A DNA stretch of 64,000 nucleotides from positions 2,121,294-2,185,293 of the forward strand of contig OX393570.1 of NCBI GenBank assembly GCA_947652115.1. Direction: 5' to 3'. The notes under the pieces were generated by a model. That model was given only the letters and a program-made list of their open reading frames with translations. It was not told the origin of the DNA and ran no database searches. Positions 33,570 to 46,000 of the stretch are shown here, piece by piece. The DNA is from Blastomussa wellsi. Taxonomy: Eukaryota > Cnidaria > Anthozoa > Scleractinia > Plerogyridae. The translations under genes and the position numbers were made by a program. Numbering within the stretch: the stretch's first letter is position 1; the number at the start of each line of letters is the position of its first letter.

Positions 33570-33905
33570 AGCAATACTATGCTGATATACCGAGTATTTT
33601 TTCCACCCCAACCTTCACATCACAACCGACCAGACCACAACACCAGGAACTCCACGTGCCCTTCTCTTTGCGATAAGTGTGTGGGTTCTTTAACGGCCTC
33701 AGCTGACCGTAACGCTGGAGACGGGGCCTACGGTTTATCGTCCTTATCCTAGAAGACTGGGACATCTAACCATTGGCAGATTTCACAGCAAAGGCAGCAC
33801 CTTCTCCTCAGTTATTTTAAGACCCCGAGTGTTGATCCGGTCTGGGAATCGAACCGAGGACCTCCCGCACAGTAATCCGACCCCATACCAACTGAGCAAA
33901 CAGGT
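33570..33905 (-). mobile_element. tRNA-derived SINE, family C
   Basis: The minus strand starts CCTGTTTGCTCAGTTGGTATGG (A-box region, about 33882-33903), then GGTCCTCGGTTCGATTCCC (B box GGTTCGATTCC, about 33847-33857), and continues into a longer non-tRNA body to about 33570. Intergenic, between the convergent dynein and membrane-protein genes. Confidence 0.65.
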
Positions 33906-34654
33906 GATGGGCCACAATTAAGCCTCAAACAAACCTTTGACGTCATTCTTGAGGTCACAGCCACGTCATTTCATTCACTTCCTCTGCTATGATCTTTACC
34001 AGACAAAGTGTCACATGATAAGTTCTTATCCAATCAAAATGACATATGCAAGGCTTCGCATTCTCAAGGCCATGCTTCCAAGTTTATCTTCGGATTGTTT
34101 GGAGACTCTCCCCAAAACTCCAAAACAACGAACTGCAAGTTTGTCAGTTGGATATTTTCAAATGTCTGTCATTAAACAAGATTTATTGATTGTTTGATTC
34201 CTTTATTTAAACAACAGCCAATAAATATTGATAATTTTAGCTCGCTTCAATAATTTTGCATAAATAAATAATGACAATACTTTTTTTCACTGCAAACATA
34301 AACTATAACTATAATAATTACAATGCTTCAAATTCGATGAAATAGTAAAAAGAACAATTTGATTATCCTACAGTTGATCCTACAGTTGCTTATAGCATTC
34401 TTTGAGAACGTAAAATACAAAACATCTCTTACAAAGGGGGCTTGCCTAGGGAAAATGACATATTTTGGAACAATTTTTAGTCTGAGATGAGGGTGGGGGG
34501 GGGGGGGGGTATTTATCTGATTTTGTGGAAGGCTTAGTTTTGGGAGCGCTTATTTTCTTCATATTACGGTGTGCGATTATCATTTTTCACTGTTTAGGAA
34601 TGATTATGTTAAGTTGGGCTAATAAAACAAACGATTCCGCTTAGTGAGGCAAGA

Positions 34655-37600
34655 CTACGTGTACTCTTTGACCAATAAGGCAATAACTACCACAATAAAC
34701 AACGCAAAGCCGACTTTCTGATAAATGGGATTTTTGTACCGGCAAATAATGTGATGTTCTCCTGGAGGGAGGATCACGCTCATCAGGTTCGGAGTCACGT
34801 GATACACGGGAATCTCGTGCCAATCACGTGATTGTTCAGTAACATCCCCTGACGAGTGGAATGCGCATGTCCAGAAGGGATGATACGTCACTTTAAGTAG
34901 AAGGTGCTCAGTCTGATAGAAATTCTGAAAAAGAGAAAACAACTTTTATCTCTAAATTATCATTTTGGAGGTCTTTTTGGCTACCCTTACGAACAAATTA
35001 CAGAAACACGTCAAACAAAGCTGCAATCTAATGTTGCTACTACTGATTATTAGCGCTTTAGACTTTGGTTATTTAATAGTAAATGTCAAGTCTATCTATC
35101 TTAAGGTTTTTCGTTGGGTTCATTTTGGTGTTTGCTGAAAAGAAAGTGGGATGAAATGCAGCAGTTTGGCTGTGACATTTCGACGTTTTTAAGTATACCT
35201 ACAAAATATACAAAATTAACCAAAACCTAACCAACTACCTCATTCAAAGTTTGGGATGTGGGTGCTGTCACAATTTTGAAACCAAACGCTCGAGGTATCA
35301 TCTAATTGGGGACGAGAATGCAGTAAATAGTGTACCTCGTTCCAAGCTTCCTCGTCTACGTGGACACAAGCTTTGTAGAAATGTCTTCCAATCTCCTCAT
35401 AAAGAACTCGTGACATAACTTGTCCAGGATCGCGTCCAAACGTAGCCTCTTCATAGAACACTTTTTCTCGAACTGACCTTTTATTTACAAACCAATTTGT
35501 TTCGAACTCTTCTGAAGAGAGAAGTCTTGTAAGGAAACTGGCATGTCTATTTCTATCCGAAACAACCATTTCGAAAGTCGGGTTGCGCGGGACCTTTGAA
35601 GGATTCACAGCAAAGACAACTTTGTAGGTAAACATCCGAGTGGATCTTGAAACAGCCTCGCGCATGCCCTTTAAGTCACCCACAACAGCGCCTGGGATGT
35701 GCGCAAACTCGAAATACCCATACTTCTCTTGGGGCGCTCTCACGTAAACGTCAATGTCATCTATAGAGGCCAGGTGACAAAGCTGACAAGCCTCCAGGAA
35801 GTGCGAGGGTACCTCTATCCCGGATGTAGCAAGGAAGCGAATGTTGTAGAGTCGCAAGATATCTGGGAGCCAAGGGGTGATGTCTAGGTTGATCTGTATC
35901 TGTTCAAGGTAATAGAGCGACAACGTATCGTGATAGCCTCTGGAGTAGGTAAGGATTCCTAAACAGAGATAATGAACAATGATGATAATAAAGTTCATGG
36001 TCTGCTTTGCAGTTTCAATTTACTTCGCGCGGAAAGCTGGGAACAAGGTCGCCGGATTGGAACAGGTTTCTTTGTCTCGTTTGATTTGACTTCCTGTCTA
36101 GGGGTTGTTCCTAGTAAGAATTTAGCGAGCTTATGGTCATGTTAACAAGCAATTCATAATCATTCGCTTTTCTCAAATTTCCGATAACATAGTAAACCAG
36201 AATAAAACAGATTAAAACCTGCCCAAGCCGGGTGTCAGTGTTTATCTGGTGGGCAATCAGTTATCCTCTCCTTGGAACAACTGGCGATATCAGTCTTTAA
36301 AAATTTATATACTAAAAAAAGTGAGCTGTTGAAACTTACCGGGTTTTTTGCTGTGACGTGGTAACACGGCTAAACGCCAAGGACTACCGGTGCCTGTAAA
36401 CCGAAAAATCGAAACAAAGTGTCCAAAGTAAAAAGGTTGGAATAAAGGCATTTAGAGATTTTAGTGAGGATAAATTTTACTTCATTTTTTAACCACTAGT
36501 TATCGTTAAGTCGTTTTTCATCACACAGTCATTTGAATCATACTTGCTAGAAACTTATTCGCGGAAACGTTTTGCGTCCACATGCGCTCCCATGAGCGTG
36601 TTGGCAAGAAGGACCCTGGGTCGAACGTTTCTGACACGAAAAAGAATGAATAGTAATCGCACTTTGTCGAGTAAATGCTTCGACATTGGCAGTTAAGTGA
36701 GCACATTTGAAACGTATCTCAGTAGCAAAAGACACTTGAATTGCTCACTACAAAGAAAAGAATTACAACAACAAATACCAGTAAACTCTGTTTTGGCAAG
36801 TTAGAAAACGAACGTTCAATGCGCATAGGAAACTTGACTTGTTGGTCGAATGTTACTTTACACGTGAATACTTTTGAATTTGAGATGGGGCAGGCTATAC
36901 CGTGTGGGAAAAACGTTTCTGTGTTGTGGGCTCTTGGAAACACACAACACACTGACAACGTAGAAAAAGATCAAGGCAAAAATAAAACAGAACGATCACT
37001 CACCTAATACTTTCTGTGCCAATACGCGTCCATTGCTTGGATACGCTTTCATTTGTTTCAGTCCGTCAGGGAAATCCTTTACGTCGGTCATCGTCAAAAG
37101 AGAATTAATTTGTTGAAGCTGGGAGCTGAGATAAACTGGGGGAATTACCAACATAACGACTACTAAGATACAGTGACTTTTAAAGAATCCTTTTGATATT
37201 TTGCACACCGTTGCGCAAGAGAAGCGAAGGAAGCCCGAGAACGAGATGGCCATCAGGAGTAATCCACAAAAATGGATCCCATTCAAATAACGAACAACTT
37301 CGATTTCTTTATGAAAAGGAATTAAGTCGTAAAGTGGACCAAAAGCCGTCCTTCCGAGAAAAAGGAGTATTGTAACAAAAAACAGCGCCCCAAGCCACAA
37401 AAATAATTTTTGCCGCTTCGCGTTTTTTTGACATGTTAAACAAATAAGAGACAGCCCAGCTAAAAATCCCAACGTCATGAACGGAAATTTTCTTCCGTGG
37501 TCAAAAAATTCACTTGATAATAAATTTCTGAGAACAAATCCATTTTCGCTTTCATTTTTCCAAGGAAGACCTCCGATGTACTTGAAATTATTTAGCAACG

Positions 37601-40600
37601 GAATTATCCACCAGGATAAGAGAAAAACGCTGATAAAGTGTACATAGAAGGCGCGCTGTATTGAAGGCGAAGACAGCTTTCTTTTGTAAGGAAGTGGATT
37701 GGATACCAAATCTACCATTACAGTCACGGCTGTGACAATACCGAGGTAGACGCCAAAAAACGCATGCGCGGTAAAGTTTAAGACAAGAAGTAGCACTGTT
37801 CCATTTCTTGAACCACTGCCCTGAAGAACGTACTGATACAAAAACCCAACTGAAACGAAGAAACAAACAAAAGGCCATTTAAAACAAAACACAAGCATAA
37901 AATTCTTCTTCAAGAACCTAAATATAAACGTTCGTTATAACAGATGCAGTTAAAAACCGACTAGGCTCGAAACAAAGGCATTTGGCGGAAAGCTCAAACG
38001 CGTTACTGATCGAGATCACCTCGAGTTTTTTCTTGTTGCTTCTGATTGGTCGAGGACAGGACATTTGAGTTCTTATTGGTCAGAGCACAGACGCGTGTTT
38101 TTGTTAAAAAAAAATCGAATCCAGCTCGTAGTTAAGGTGGTGGCAAAGGAGGACACATTGTTGCCCTGTTTGCCCGCGCGCGCAACATTGCTGCGGACAC
38201 AAATTTTGTGTCCGAGACACAAAAAATGTTTCTGAATTTTGTGTCCGCAACAAATGTTTCCGCGTTTGCGCGCGCAACAAATCGTCACGAGCAACAATGT
38301 GTCCTCGTTTGCCACCACCTTTATTCACGATCTTTCTCATACCTTGACAGTTCAGTACTTGAAAGTTTCACCAGTGGTGGTCGCCGGTTCCGGCGTGCGA
38401 GATCCACTTTGACGTGGGATATGAAAACGGAAGCGTCTCGATAAACAGATGTGCGATAAAATTTAATACCACGTGATGTTTTCCGTGAAAAGTCTTATAT
38501 TCCATGCTGTCGGTCATGCTTGTCCGTGCGCAAATAGATTTAGACGCCCCAGTGGAGCTTTGTCTGGCTTCCTGGTTTGCGAATCGGGAAGCGAATGTCA
38601 AACCACAAAGAAAACGCATCGAGCGCCTTTCTTTCGTTATTCTTGAAGTATCCATACTTATTGTCATTTTTAGTGGCTTCACCACTTGAAAGTGCTCACT
38701 TCAGATTCGCTCTCGCTTTCGCGCTTTGCGCTCTGACAGCTCGACTTCTAAGCAAGTCTACTTTCTAATTGGTTTATCTTATCATGTTTTCTTACCGCCG
38801 TCTTCCAACTTGACAACTGGGTGTTGGAGGGTGGTGGTGGCAGGTGTCTGAATTTCTCAGTTTTCATACCCTCCATGGGAGTACTAGATGCTATTACAAG
38901 ATGCTGTAACATTTGTAAATATTCCACTGCCCATCATCCACACCTACCCAGCCCCACTGCCCTACCCCACCCCACTGCCCTCACTACTGGTTCTTCATCC
39001 ACACCCACCCCACTGCCCCCTCTAACAAAGTTGTTATATTTAAATATTTGTCGCAAATGATAATAGCAACTTTCCCTCTATGAGACAAGTGTGCAGGAAT
39101 CATGAGGGACCTGAAGGATTGAAATGGGAGCTGTGATGTGAAGATTTTTCCCTGGGAAAATGGATTTGGATGACTGGGACTGGGAATTTAGAAACAAAAA
39201 ATAGGAATGGGACTGGGATTTGGATCAAATATGCGAAATAGACTTGCCACAGCAGTAAAGGGCAGTGTACAAGGACTTTTACTGCTATTACTGCCTGACG
39301 GCTATGCAGTGCTTATGAGGCCCAAACAGCTACCACTGTCTTAAGGGCTGCCACTGCCTGTGCACTGCATGAGATGCTAGCCAGGCTGTGGGTTGGTGAT
39401 CGAGTGTGTCACTTGCTCTCCTTTTGTTTTTTTCTTCCAAACAAATTTAGGCATAATTGGGGCTGGCAAATGGGATTTGTTATCCCCAATCCCATTAGGA
39501 CCCTCAATGACAGTAGCTGTATTCATCAAAAGAATTTTTAATACAACTAACATGATTTCCTCTATGTGTGTCTCGTAGAGGGAATTGGGTATTGTTAAAA
39601 ATATCACCTGCGAGGGGAAATACGGCCATTCCGTAAGCCTGTGTAAAAATTCCATATTCCTGGAATGCATCCAGTTCCAGTCCAAACTTTCGCCAACTAT
39701 GAATAGAATGCACAAAAAGGGCAGCCATGGTCGCCTCCAGCTGTGTCATTCCAATCTTGCGCAGACCAACAAACCACGACCAGGGCATAGTCGATAGGAG
39801 AAGGACAAACATCCATCGGAACAATAAGAGGGGGCTGACAAACCTACAATACAGTAAGGTTTAATAGTAAAGTCTGCATATAGCCATAGGCATACAGGCA
39901 ACTTCAGACTTGGAGGGGCTGTACCTTCCCTGCCCGAAAAACAATTACACAATTTCTGAATGTGTTAGCATTGAACATGTATACAACCGCCCAAATATTG
40001 CAACTGCTGTTGCCCGAATCCTGAACGTTTTGCCCGAAAAATGTCGAAAAGTTTCCACACTGGGGGGCTGCAGCCGCCCGGACCCCCGGCTCATACACCT
40101 ATGACCTTAGCATGAAGCAACTAGGAGTATTTCTACTCCCCCTGGATTGGACGCTAGTCCATTGCAGGGTTACCCCAAGCATTATTTATTCAGTCTATAT
40201 ACACCTGACTAGAGAGAGGCATTGCTAGAGTAAAGTGCCTTGCCCAAGAGCACAATGCAGTGCCCATCCAGGGTTCAAATTCGAACCGCACTATCCATCA
40301 GACAAATATGACGAAACGTCCTATTTGACATAGTTCACTCTTAACCAATTATTATGCCGCAGTGGTGGCAAATAAGCCTCCATTTTCCCCTATTATTTAT
40401 GGCTTCCTGAAGGTTGTAATCTACTCGCTGTAGTATGTAATTTATTCAGTATGTAAAACTGTTTAACAATAAAGTGACAGATACCTTATCAAGGGAACAT
40501 TGGGCTTCTGTTTCGCTAATCCGATAGTGAAAAAACAAGTGGCTTTTCCTTCCGGCTTAATTAGTAAATTTATATGTCACTGTATAAGCTCAATTTGGAT

Positions 40601-42162
40601 GAAATAAATGCTTTGATCCTGACAATTTGGTTTGCATTATAAGAGTGAAAGTGACCAGTTCTCATAACAATTATCGCTTGTCTGATCATTGATCATAAGG
40701 GGCTGCCATAACAGTATAGTCCACAGTATATATATTTAGTAATAATGCCTACACTGACCTATGACTACGAACAAACTGTACGTGATGTGCCTGATTTAGT
40801 TGTTGTGTCTTGGCCCTCTTTCAGATCTCAGTCGATTAAAAATATTTTCAGCTAATTAGTCAATATTGTTTGGAAGCAGGTTCCACTGAGTCACACTGTG
40901 TTTTACAGTATCGTGCAAATATGTGATTGCTAGTGAATTTTGTCATAAAACTCTTTTAAACTGTTTCATAAATTACCAGTTTGAACAATTTGTCGTTAAT
41001 AAGGTCTTTAACGATTAAAGCTTACTGAAAAATGTGCACCCTAATAGTGAAGGTTCTATTTGTCAGTGAAATCAGTGTAATCTCTTGACACAACAGTAAA
41101 ATGAGAAGGTTACTGAACAGTTCTTCAGTCCATTGACTAAATAAACTATTATCTTTTGGGAATACAAACAGTTTAGAATTTCCCTCCAAGAAAGATTATC
41201 TCTGATTCAAAGTCAGGAGACGTGTCAGTTGTTTTTTATGGTCCAACACTAGGGTATTTCCTTTCCAGATGCAGAAGAAGAATTCTACCACCCATGCTCT
41301 AAACCACAACAATTTTAAATCAAACAACGATACAATTGTCGATTTGAAAACTTAAAGGATTTGTTTATACCAATTTAAATTAACACCTAACTTAAGAAAC
41401 TGGAATTGTTCCAAAGGATTTAAAAAAACAGGAAACAATTACTAAAGTAGAAATTAAAAACATCCTGTAGAGTGAAAATATTAAAACAAGTGAAAATAGT
41501 TTCTTTCTGTTAACATGAGCGTAATGAAACCTTCGCCCTAGTAATAAAGAAATGATATAGAGATATGGAGATGCGTCGACGATATAGCATCAGATCAGAT
41601 GGGAACACTTTTTCGCAAATTATTATTCTCCAAACTGGAACACTAAAAAAGTTAATTTTCAACAAAACTGCTACAGAAATAAGTTGTAGGAGTAAAGGAT
41701 TGAAAACACATGTATCGCGGAGGGGTATTAAAATTCTTATGCCTCTGATAAAACCACACCCCAGTTTTTTGACCCTCCATTCTCTACGGGTACGATTAAC
41801 ATTAAAGAATATTAAAAGTGTCTCACTTACGATTCTGTTAAGATCATCAGACCTGAAGTAAATAAACATGGAAACGGGTGATAAGCGAGGAAAAACGGGT
41901 AGCCCAGGGTAACTTCGTCGAACCAAAGATCCGTTGTACCATTTTGCAGAAGCTCCTTTAGGTAGAGGGCTTCCATCTGGTGAGAGTACATGTCCCCGCC
42001 ATCCGCGTAGCCGCTTGCACTTGTTAGGTACGGATTAGAGTTTAAAGCCAATGCGAGGAAAAGTGACGAACTTACAGAAAACAGAACCATCAAACTTAAC
42101 CATTGCGGAATGTCCAACGCCTCGGCAGTAGCTTCTTGACAAGAAAGTGATCGGTCGCTCAT
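34655..42162 (-). CDS. Polytopic membrane protein of the YfhO / PTPS-related (GT-C-like) type
   Basis: Six exons on the minus strand: 42162-41831, 39834-39608, 37849-37004, 36393-36340, 35958-35336, 34924-34655. Phases close to 784 codons including stop (783 residues). The second exon's acceptor may lie 9 nt further upstream, in the same frame. Residues about 20-40 form the first membrane span. The loop after it carries GGDMYSHQ and DLWFDEVTLGYPFF, resembling the acidic first luminal loop of GT-C glycosyltransferases. About ten more spans follow, mostly in the 846-nt exon, then a soluble beta-rich region with LPPGEHHIICRY, and a final span before the C-terminal KEYT. This C-terminal pattern is characteristic of YfhO-type proteins (lipid-linked sugar transfer in bacteria). 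Function in an animal is unknown; Pfam-level family is inferred from pattern, not searched. Start ATG 42162 is the first in the open frame. Confidence 0.55.
38135..38321. mobile_element. TA-flanked MITE, 187 bp
   Basis: Terminal inverted repeats of about 31 bp (AAGGTGGTGGCAAAGGAGGACACATTGTTGC against its near-complement at the right end) are flanked on both sides by TA (38133-38134, 38322-38323), as expected for a Tc1/mariner-type non-autonomous element. The interior is also partly self-complementary. Intronic. Confidence 0.75.
39890..40108. mobile_element. MITE with CATAGG ends
   Basis: Begins CATAGGCATACAGGC and ends GCTCATACACCTATG, imperfectly inverted. Internal repeats of TGCCCGAA and a G6 tract. 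One end is shared with 11137-11285. Confidence 0.55.
40109..40305 (-). mobile_element. tRNA-derived SINE, family A
   Basis: AGCATGAAGCAACTAGGAGTATTTCTACTCCCCCTGG, CGCTAGTCCATTGCAGGGTTACC and CTTGCCCAAGAGCACAATGCAG, with the complement of the B box at GGGTTCAAATTCGAACC. Abuts the preceding MITE. In the first intron of the membrane-protein gene. Confidence 0.75.
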
Positions 42163-42588
42163 ATTGCGCAGATTTGGCGCACAAAAATTTCTCGAAGGAT
42201 TCCGTGGATATCCTCTACAGATTGTGTCTGGATTGTAATAGAGAATGGGTATCCGTGAGTGTGTAACAATCGATTAGCTTCTTCTCATTCCGCAACTTCA
42301 TTCCCCTCCTACGCAGGAAACGGGCAAGTCAGCTGGCAAGTGCCGTGAAAGAAAACGATCTTGATGGTTGACATGCCTGCTCTCTGTACCACGCAAAGTC
42401 ATGATAGACCATCTGATTAGATGTCCTTGTCGGAATTAAATGTTTTTTTCGCATCCGTTGACGTTTCGTTTGTGGTTGATCCCTTGATAGCCGCAGAAGG
42501 TGGTGGTGGCAATTAAATCGCAACCTCGGCGTATTCAGGAAGTTTCAGATGGATTCTTGATTCCAACGGGCGGGAATTTCTGCCCCAG
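42163..42588. promoter_or_regulatory. Left half of a probable divergent promoter region
   Basis: About 426 bp between the membrane-protein ATG and the BEL/Pao insertion. On the other side of the insertion only 309 bp separate the target duplication from the isomerase-like ATG. Head-to-head spacing of about 0.74 kb before insertion suggests a shared regulatory region. No TATA box was identified. Confidence 0.4.
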
Positions 42589-43005
42589 TGTTGAGGCTGA
42601 TCCTCAACAAGTAGTCCAGTCCGTTCCAGTTCTTAAATGACGTAAGCATACCGTGATGCCTTGTTGCTCGCACGTGGAAGATTCGCTTGTGAAAAGAAAC
42701 GCTCGTGTAAACCAACGCATTTTGTGATTTCCCCGCTTGTGAAATTTCGCTTTTTAGGTTGCCCTTTCATATGGTAAGTTGTAAACGTCTTTGTGTAATT
42801 CACCGTTTTGTTTCTCAAGTAATTTGTCGCATAATTTTCGCTTCCGTAGGTTATTACAGGTTTTTCAAGGTTTCGCAAGGTTTCGCTAGGTTTCGACCTG
42901 TTAATCCCATTTGAGAGGTGCAAATTGCCGCTGGTTTTGGAATAAATACGTTGTGTTTTAATTGTGTTGGAGTCTTCATCGCCGCTTACATGTCCGTCCC
43001 GGACA
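42589..43005 (+). repeat. 5' LTR of the BEL/Pao element
   Basis: TG...CA ends. Contains an AATAAA at 42941-42946 and a run of four AGGTTTCG-like repeats (about 42866-42895). A 109-codon antisense frame is open through the LTR but is most likely fortuitous. A TGG-starting string at 43007 may be the tRNA primer-binding site; the tRNA was not identified. Confidence 0.9.
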
Positions 43006-43021
43006 TTGGAGTAATAACCAT

Positions 43022-46000
43022 ATGAGTTATCGCATTCTTCTGTGGAATATTTTGTGTTTACTAACGCTGTTTGGAATCTCAACGCGAGAGTCGCCGATCA
43101 AACCGCCGTCGCTTATTTGTGTCATGTCGCAGTGTGGAGTTCTATACGAAAGATTGGAATCGCTGGACAGATCTCGTCGGGGACATTTATCGTCCATTAC
43201 AAAGGTATGCAACTCGCTAGACGAAACTCTTAAGGATTTTGCAAATGTTGTTAAAGTACGATCTCAGCAAACGCAGCTCAATACGGCCTGGGATCAATAC
43301 TGTGCATGTTGTGACAAATATGATGAATTGCTTGACAGTTCATGCGAAAAATATCAGAGTGTTTTGAGCGACCGTGAGTCTCAACGCGTGAGGGTACAAT
43401 CTTTTAATGAGAAGATTGAACAATTCGTAATTAAGGCCGCCGAATTCTTTAATCAACAAGTGACGGAGGAATTTAAAGAGAAAGAGAAGCATTCCCCTCC
43501 GGAATCCGTGAGAACTGGAAGGAGTAATGCCTCGAGAGTGAGTGTATCAAGTTCTAAAGCCCGTGAAGCTAAAGTCCTCGCTGCAAGGGCAGCATTACTG
43601 CAACAACAAGCTGAAGAAAGAGGCAGAAGAACAGTTGAACTAGAGGTGAGAAGGGTTGAGATGGAAATACAACGAACACAGTTGGAACTGCATCAGAGAC
43701 TAGAACTAACCAAATTGGAAGCTGAGAAGGAGGTTGTGGCCGCAAGAGATCAGGCAGAACTGGCCAAACTTGAAGTCTACCTGGCAGGACAAGAAATGTC
43801 TGAACAGACCCCTGAACAAGAAGGTATTAAGTGGTCTCCCAAAATTAAAGAATCTTGTATGAAAGGTAATCTGATGCAATGTAATGAAGTGCCAGTTGTT
43901 TCCTCGTCTTCAGCAGTTACTAGTAGCTTTACTCCTGTGTCTATGCCAGTTACAAATCCACCTCTCACATCTACACCTGCTGTAGAAAATCCTGCAACTA
44001 CTAACTCTGTGCGTGCTACTGGAGGAATCTGTTTTAGTAATCCCATTGTGGTTCCAAAACTGCAATTCAAGCCAGCTGTTGATGAGAGTTGTGTGTCTAA
44101 TCCTAACAAAGTTGATCGCCAAAATGAATGCAAGTCACGACCGTCGATTTCTGTAATCTGTGACAATACGACCCCTACTATCACACGTAATGTGTCTAGT
44201 GCAACTGTGAATGAAAGTCTTGTAGCTATAATGTCGTCAATGGAAAGAATGAGTGCTTCCCATGATCTCCCTCATGTTCAAGTCCAAAGGTTCGATGGAT
44301 CACCACAACAGTACCCAGCCTTTCGCCAGAGGTTCAAGCAACTGGTAGAGACAAAACCGCTAGAAGATACTGTCAAAATGACCCGCCTGTTACAGTTTCT
44401 TGAAGGACCTGCACTTCTTGCAGTCCAGAGGTATGAGCCTTTGCCAGGTGGTTTGGCAAAGGCCCTAAAGACATTAGAGGACCGATTTGGTCAACCATTT
44501 CAAGTCGTGAGAGCATCTGTGGAGTCCCTCACCAAGGGACTTGTCATTCAACCTAATGACAAGGACAGCTTGCAGCAATATGCAGATATGGCTCAAGTTA
44601 CCTATGATACCCTAGAGTCAATGGGCTACTTAAATGAAATGAATGCAAGCAACCTCGAGAAAGTTGTCATGCGACTCCCTAAGTGGATGCAAGCCAAATT
44701 TGCTGAACGATTGAAGCGTCTAGAGGGTCAAGGTCATGCCATGCCAACCTTCAAGGATGTGGTGGACTTCCTCAAAGAACGAGCATATGTCTTGAACCAT
44801 CCTTTCTTTAGTGGAGGAAGTCGTGAGAACGCAGTCACCAAAGTCAAGCCTAAGGGCAAGCCGCCTGTCTCTCCTAAACCCCCCTTCTTTGTCAACATGA
44901 CATCGGCCAAGAGTGAGCTTTGCCCATTGTGTCGTCAGCCCCATCGCCTGTACCAGTGTGGGGCATTCAAATCTAAATCTCCCAAGGAACGCAATGACTT
45001 TGTCAAGCAGCACAAGATATGTTTTAACTGCATCAGTTCATCTTTACACAACTCGAGAAAGTGCAAGTCGGTAACACGCTGTAAAGTGGAAGGCTGTGGA
45101 AAGGCACACCACACATTGTTGCACTTTATTGAGCCTAAGCAAGAGGTTGCTCAAGGAGCTGTGAACCAAAACAATGAAGTCAATCAGGACTTGACGCCTG
45201 ACCAAGGTACATCTTGCAACACTTCTACTTGCCCCATCAGTGCACCTGCTGACTCCTCAGATGTGTTACTTCAAGTGATTCCAGTGAGAGTAATGAGCGA
45301 TGCTGGCTGCGAAATTACCACATATGGCCTAATTGATTCAGGGTCTGATATCACCATGATTGACCCATCTCTCGTGAAACTGTTGAACATTACTGGGTCA
45401 GCTAGCAAGCTTTCACTTACGACAGTGAACAATACTGATGTTGAAGAAGAGGGAATGAAGGTAGACTTTAAAATCGCGTCATTAGACAATCAAGGTGATA
45501 ACCATGTGATCACTGTCAACTCTGCATGGGCAGTAAAGGATCTCACCATCCCCTTGAAACATACGAAGGTGACAAGATCTGTAGAACAATGGCCACATTT
45601 ACAGGAAGTGTCTTTCCCAGAAGTGGAAAGGAAGAAGATTTCTATCCTACTCGGTACTAACATTCAAGAAGTGTTCGTTCCTCTTGATGTAAGAAAGGGG
45701 AACCGCAATGAACCGCTTGCTATCAAGTCGTGTCTTGGTTGGAGCATACTCGGTGGCTCCTCAAATGTTCAGTCCTACAAGAAGGGACAAGTTAATCTGA
45801 TCAGTGGTGAAGATGTCTCACTTGACAACCAGCTCGAGGAATTCTGGAAGATTGAATCATATGGTACCGCAAGGACCGAAACCAAACCATTGTCCGTGGA
45901 AGATCGAAGAGCCCTAAAGCTTATCGACAACTCAATCAACCTGCTAGATGGTCATTACCAGATGGGCCTGCTGTGGAGGGATGAAAGTCCTGTACTTCCT

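Larger units (their letters stand above)
32440..34654. other. Intergenic region between two convergent 3' ends
   Basis: Apart from the SINEs, MITE M and the small frame listed separately, 33906-34654 is AT-rich and I recognise nothing in it except a G14 tract at about 34497-34510. Candidate minus-strand poly(A) signal (complement TTTATT at about 34203-34208) lies some 450 bp past the membrane-protein stop. Confidence 0.4.
34925..41830. other. Introns of the membrane-protein gene: remaining content
   Basis: 34925-35335, 35959-36339 and 36394-37003: nothing recognised. 37850-39607 holds the TA-flanked MITE (38135-38321) and a C-rich CCCCACTGCCC-like tract (about 38929-39020). A 105-codon minus-strand frame (38368-38685) there is unplaced; the gene's phases close without it. 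39835-41830 holds the MITE at 39890-40108 and a family A SINE; the rest (40320-41830) is AT-rich and blank to me. Confidence 0.4.

Noticed and set aside
35240..35335. Extension of the 35958 exon to its stop, as an alternative 3' end
   Set aside because: The donor at 35336/35335 (GAG|GTACAC) joins in phase to a strongly family-like last exon; the extension ends shortly without recognisable sequence. An alternative short isoform is not excluded.
38368..38685. Minus-strand frame considered as a missing exon of the membrane-protein gene
   Set aside because: The gene's exon phases close without it and it lacks the hydrophobic pattern of its neighbours; no clear splice sites in a compatible phase.
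42962..43021. Upstream extension of the Gag-Pol frame into the 5' LTR
   Set aside because: The frame is open but begins at TTG inside the LTR; the first ATG after the LTR is at 43022.
42633..43082. Minus-strand frame of 149 codons
   Set aside because: Lies antisense in the LTR and recurs in the 3' LTR for that reason; no domain.
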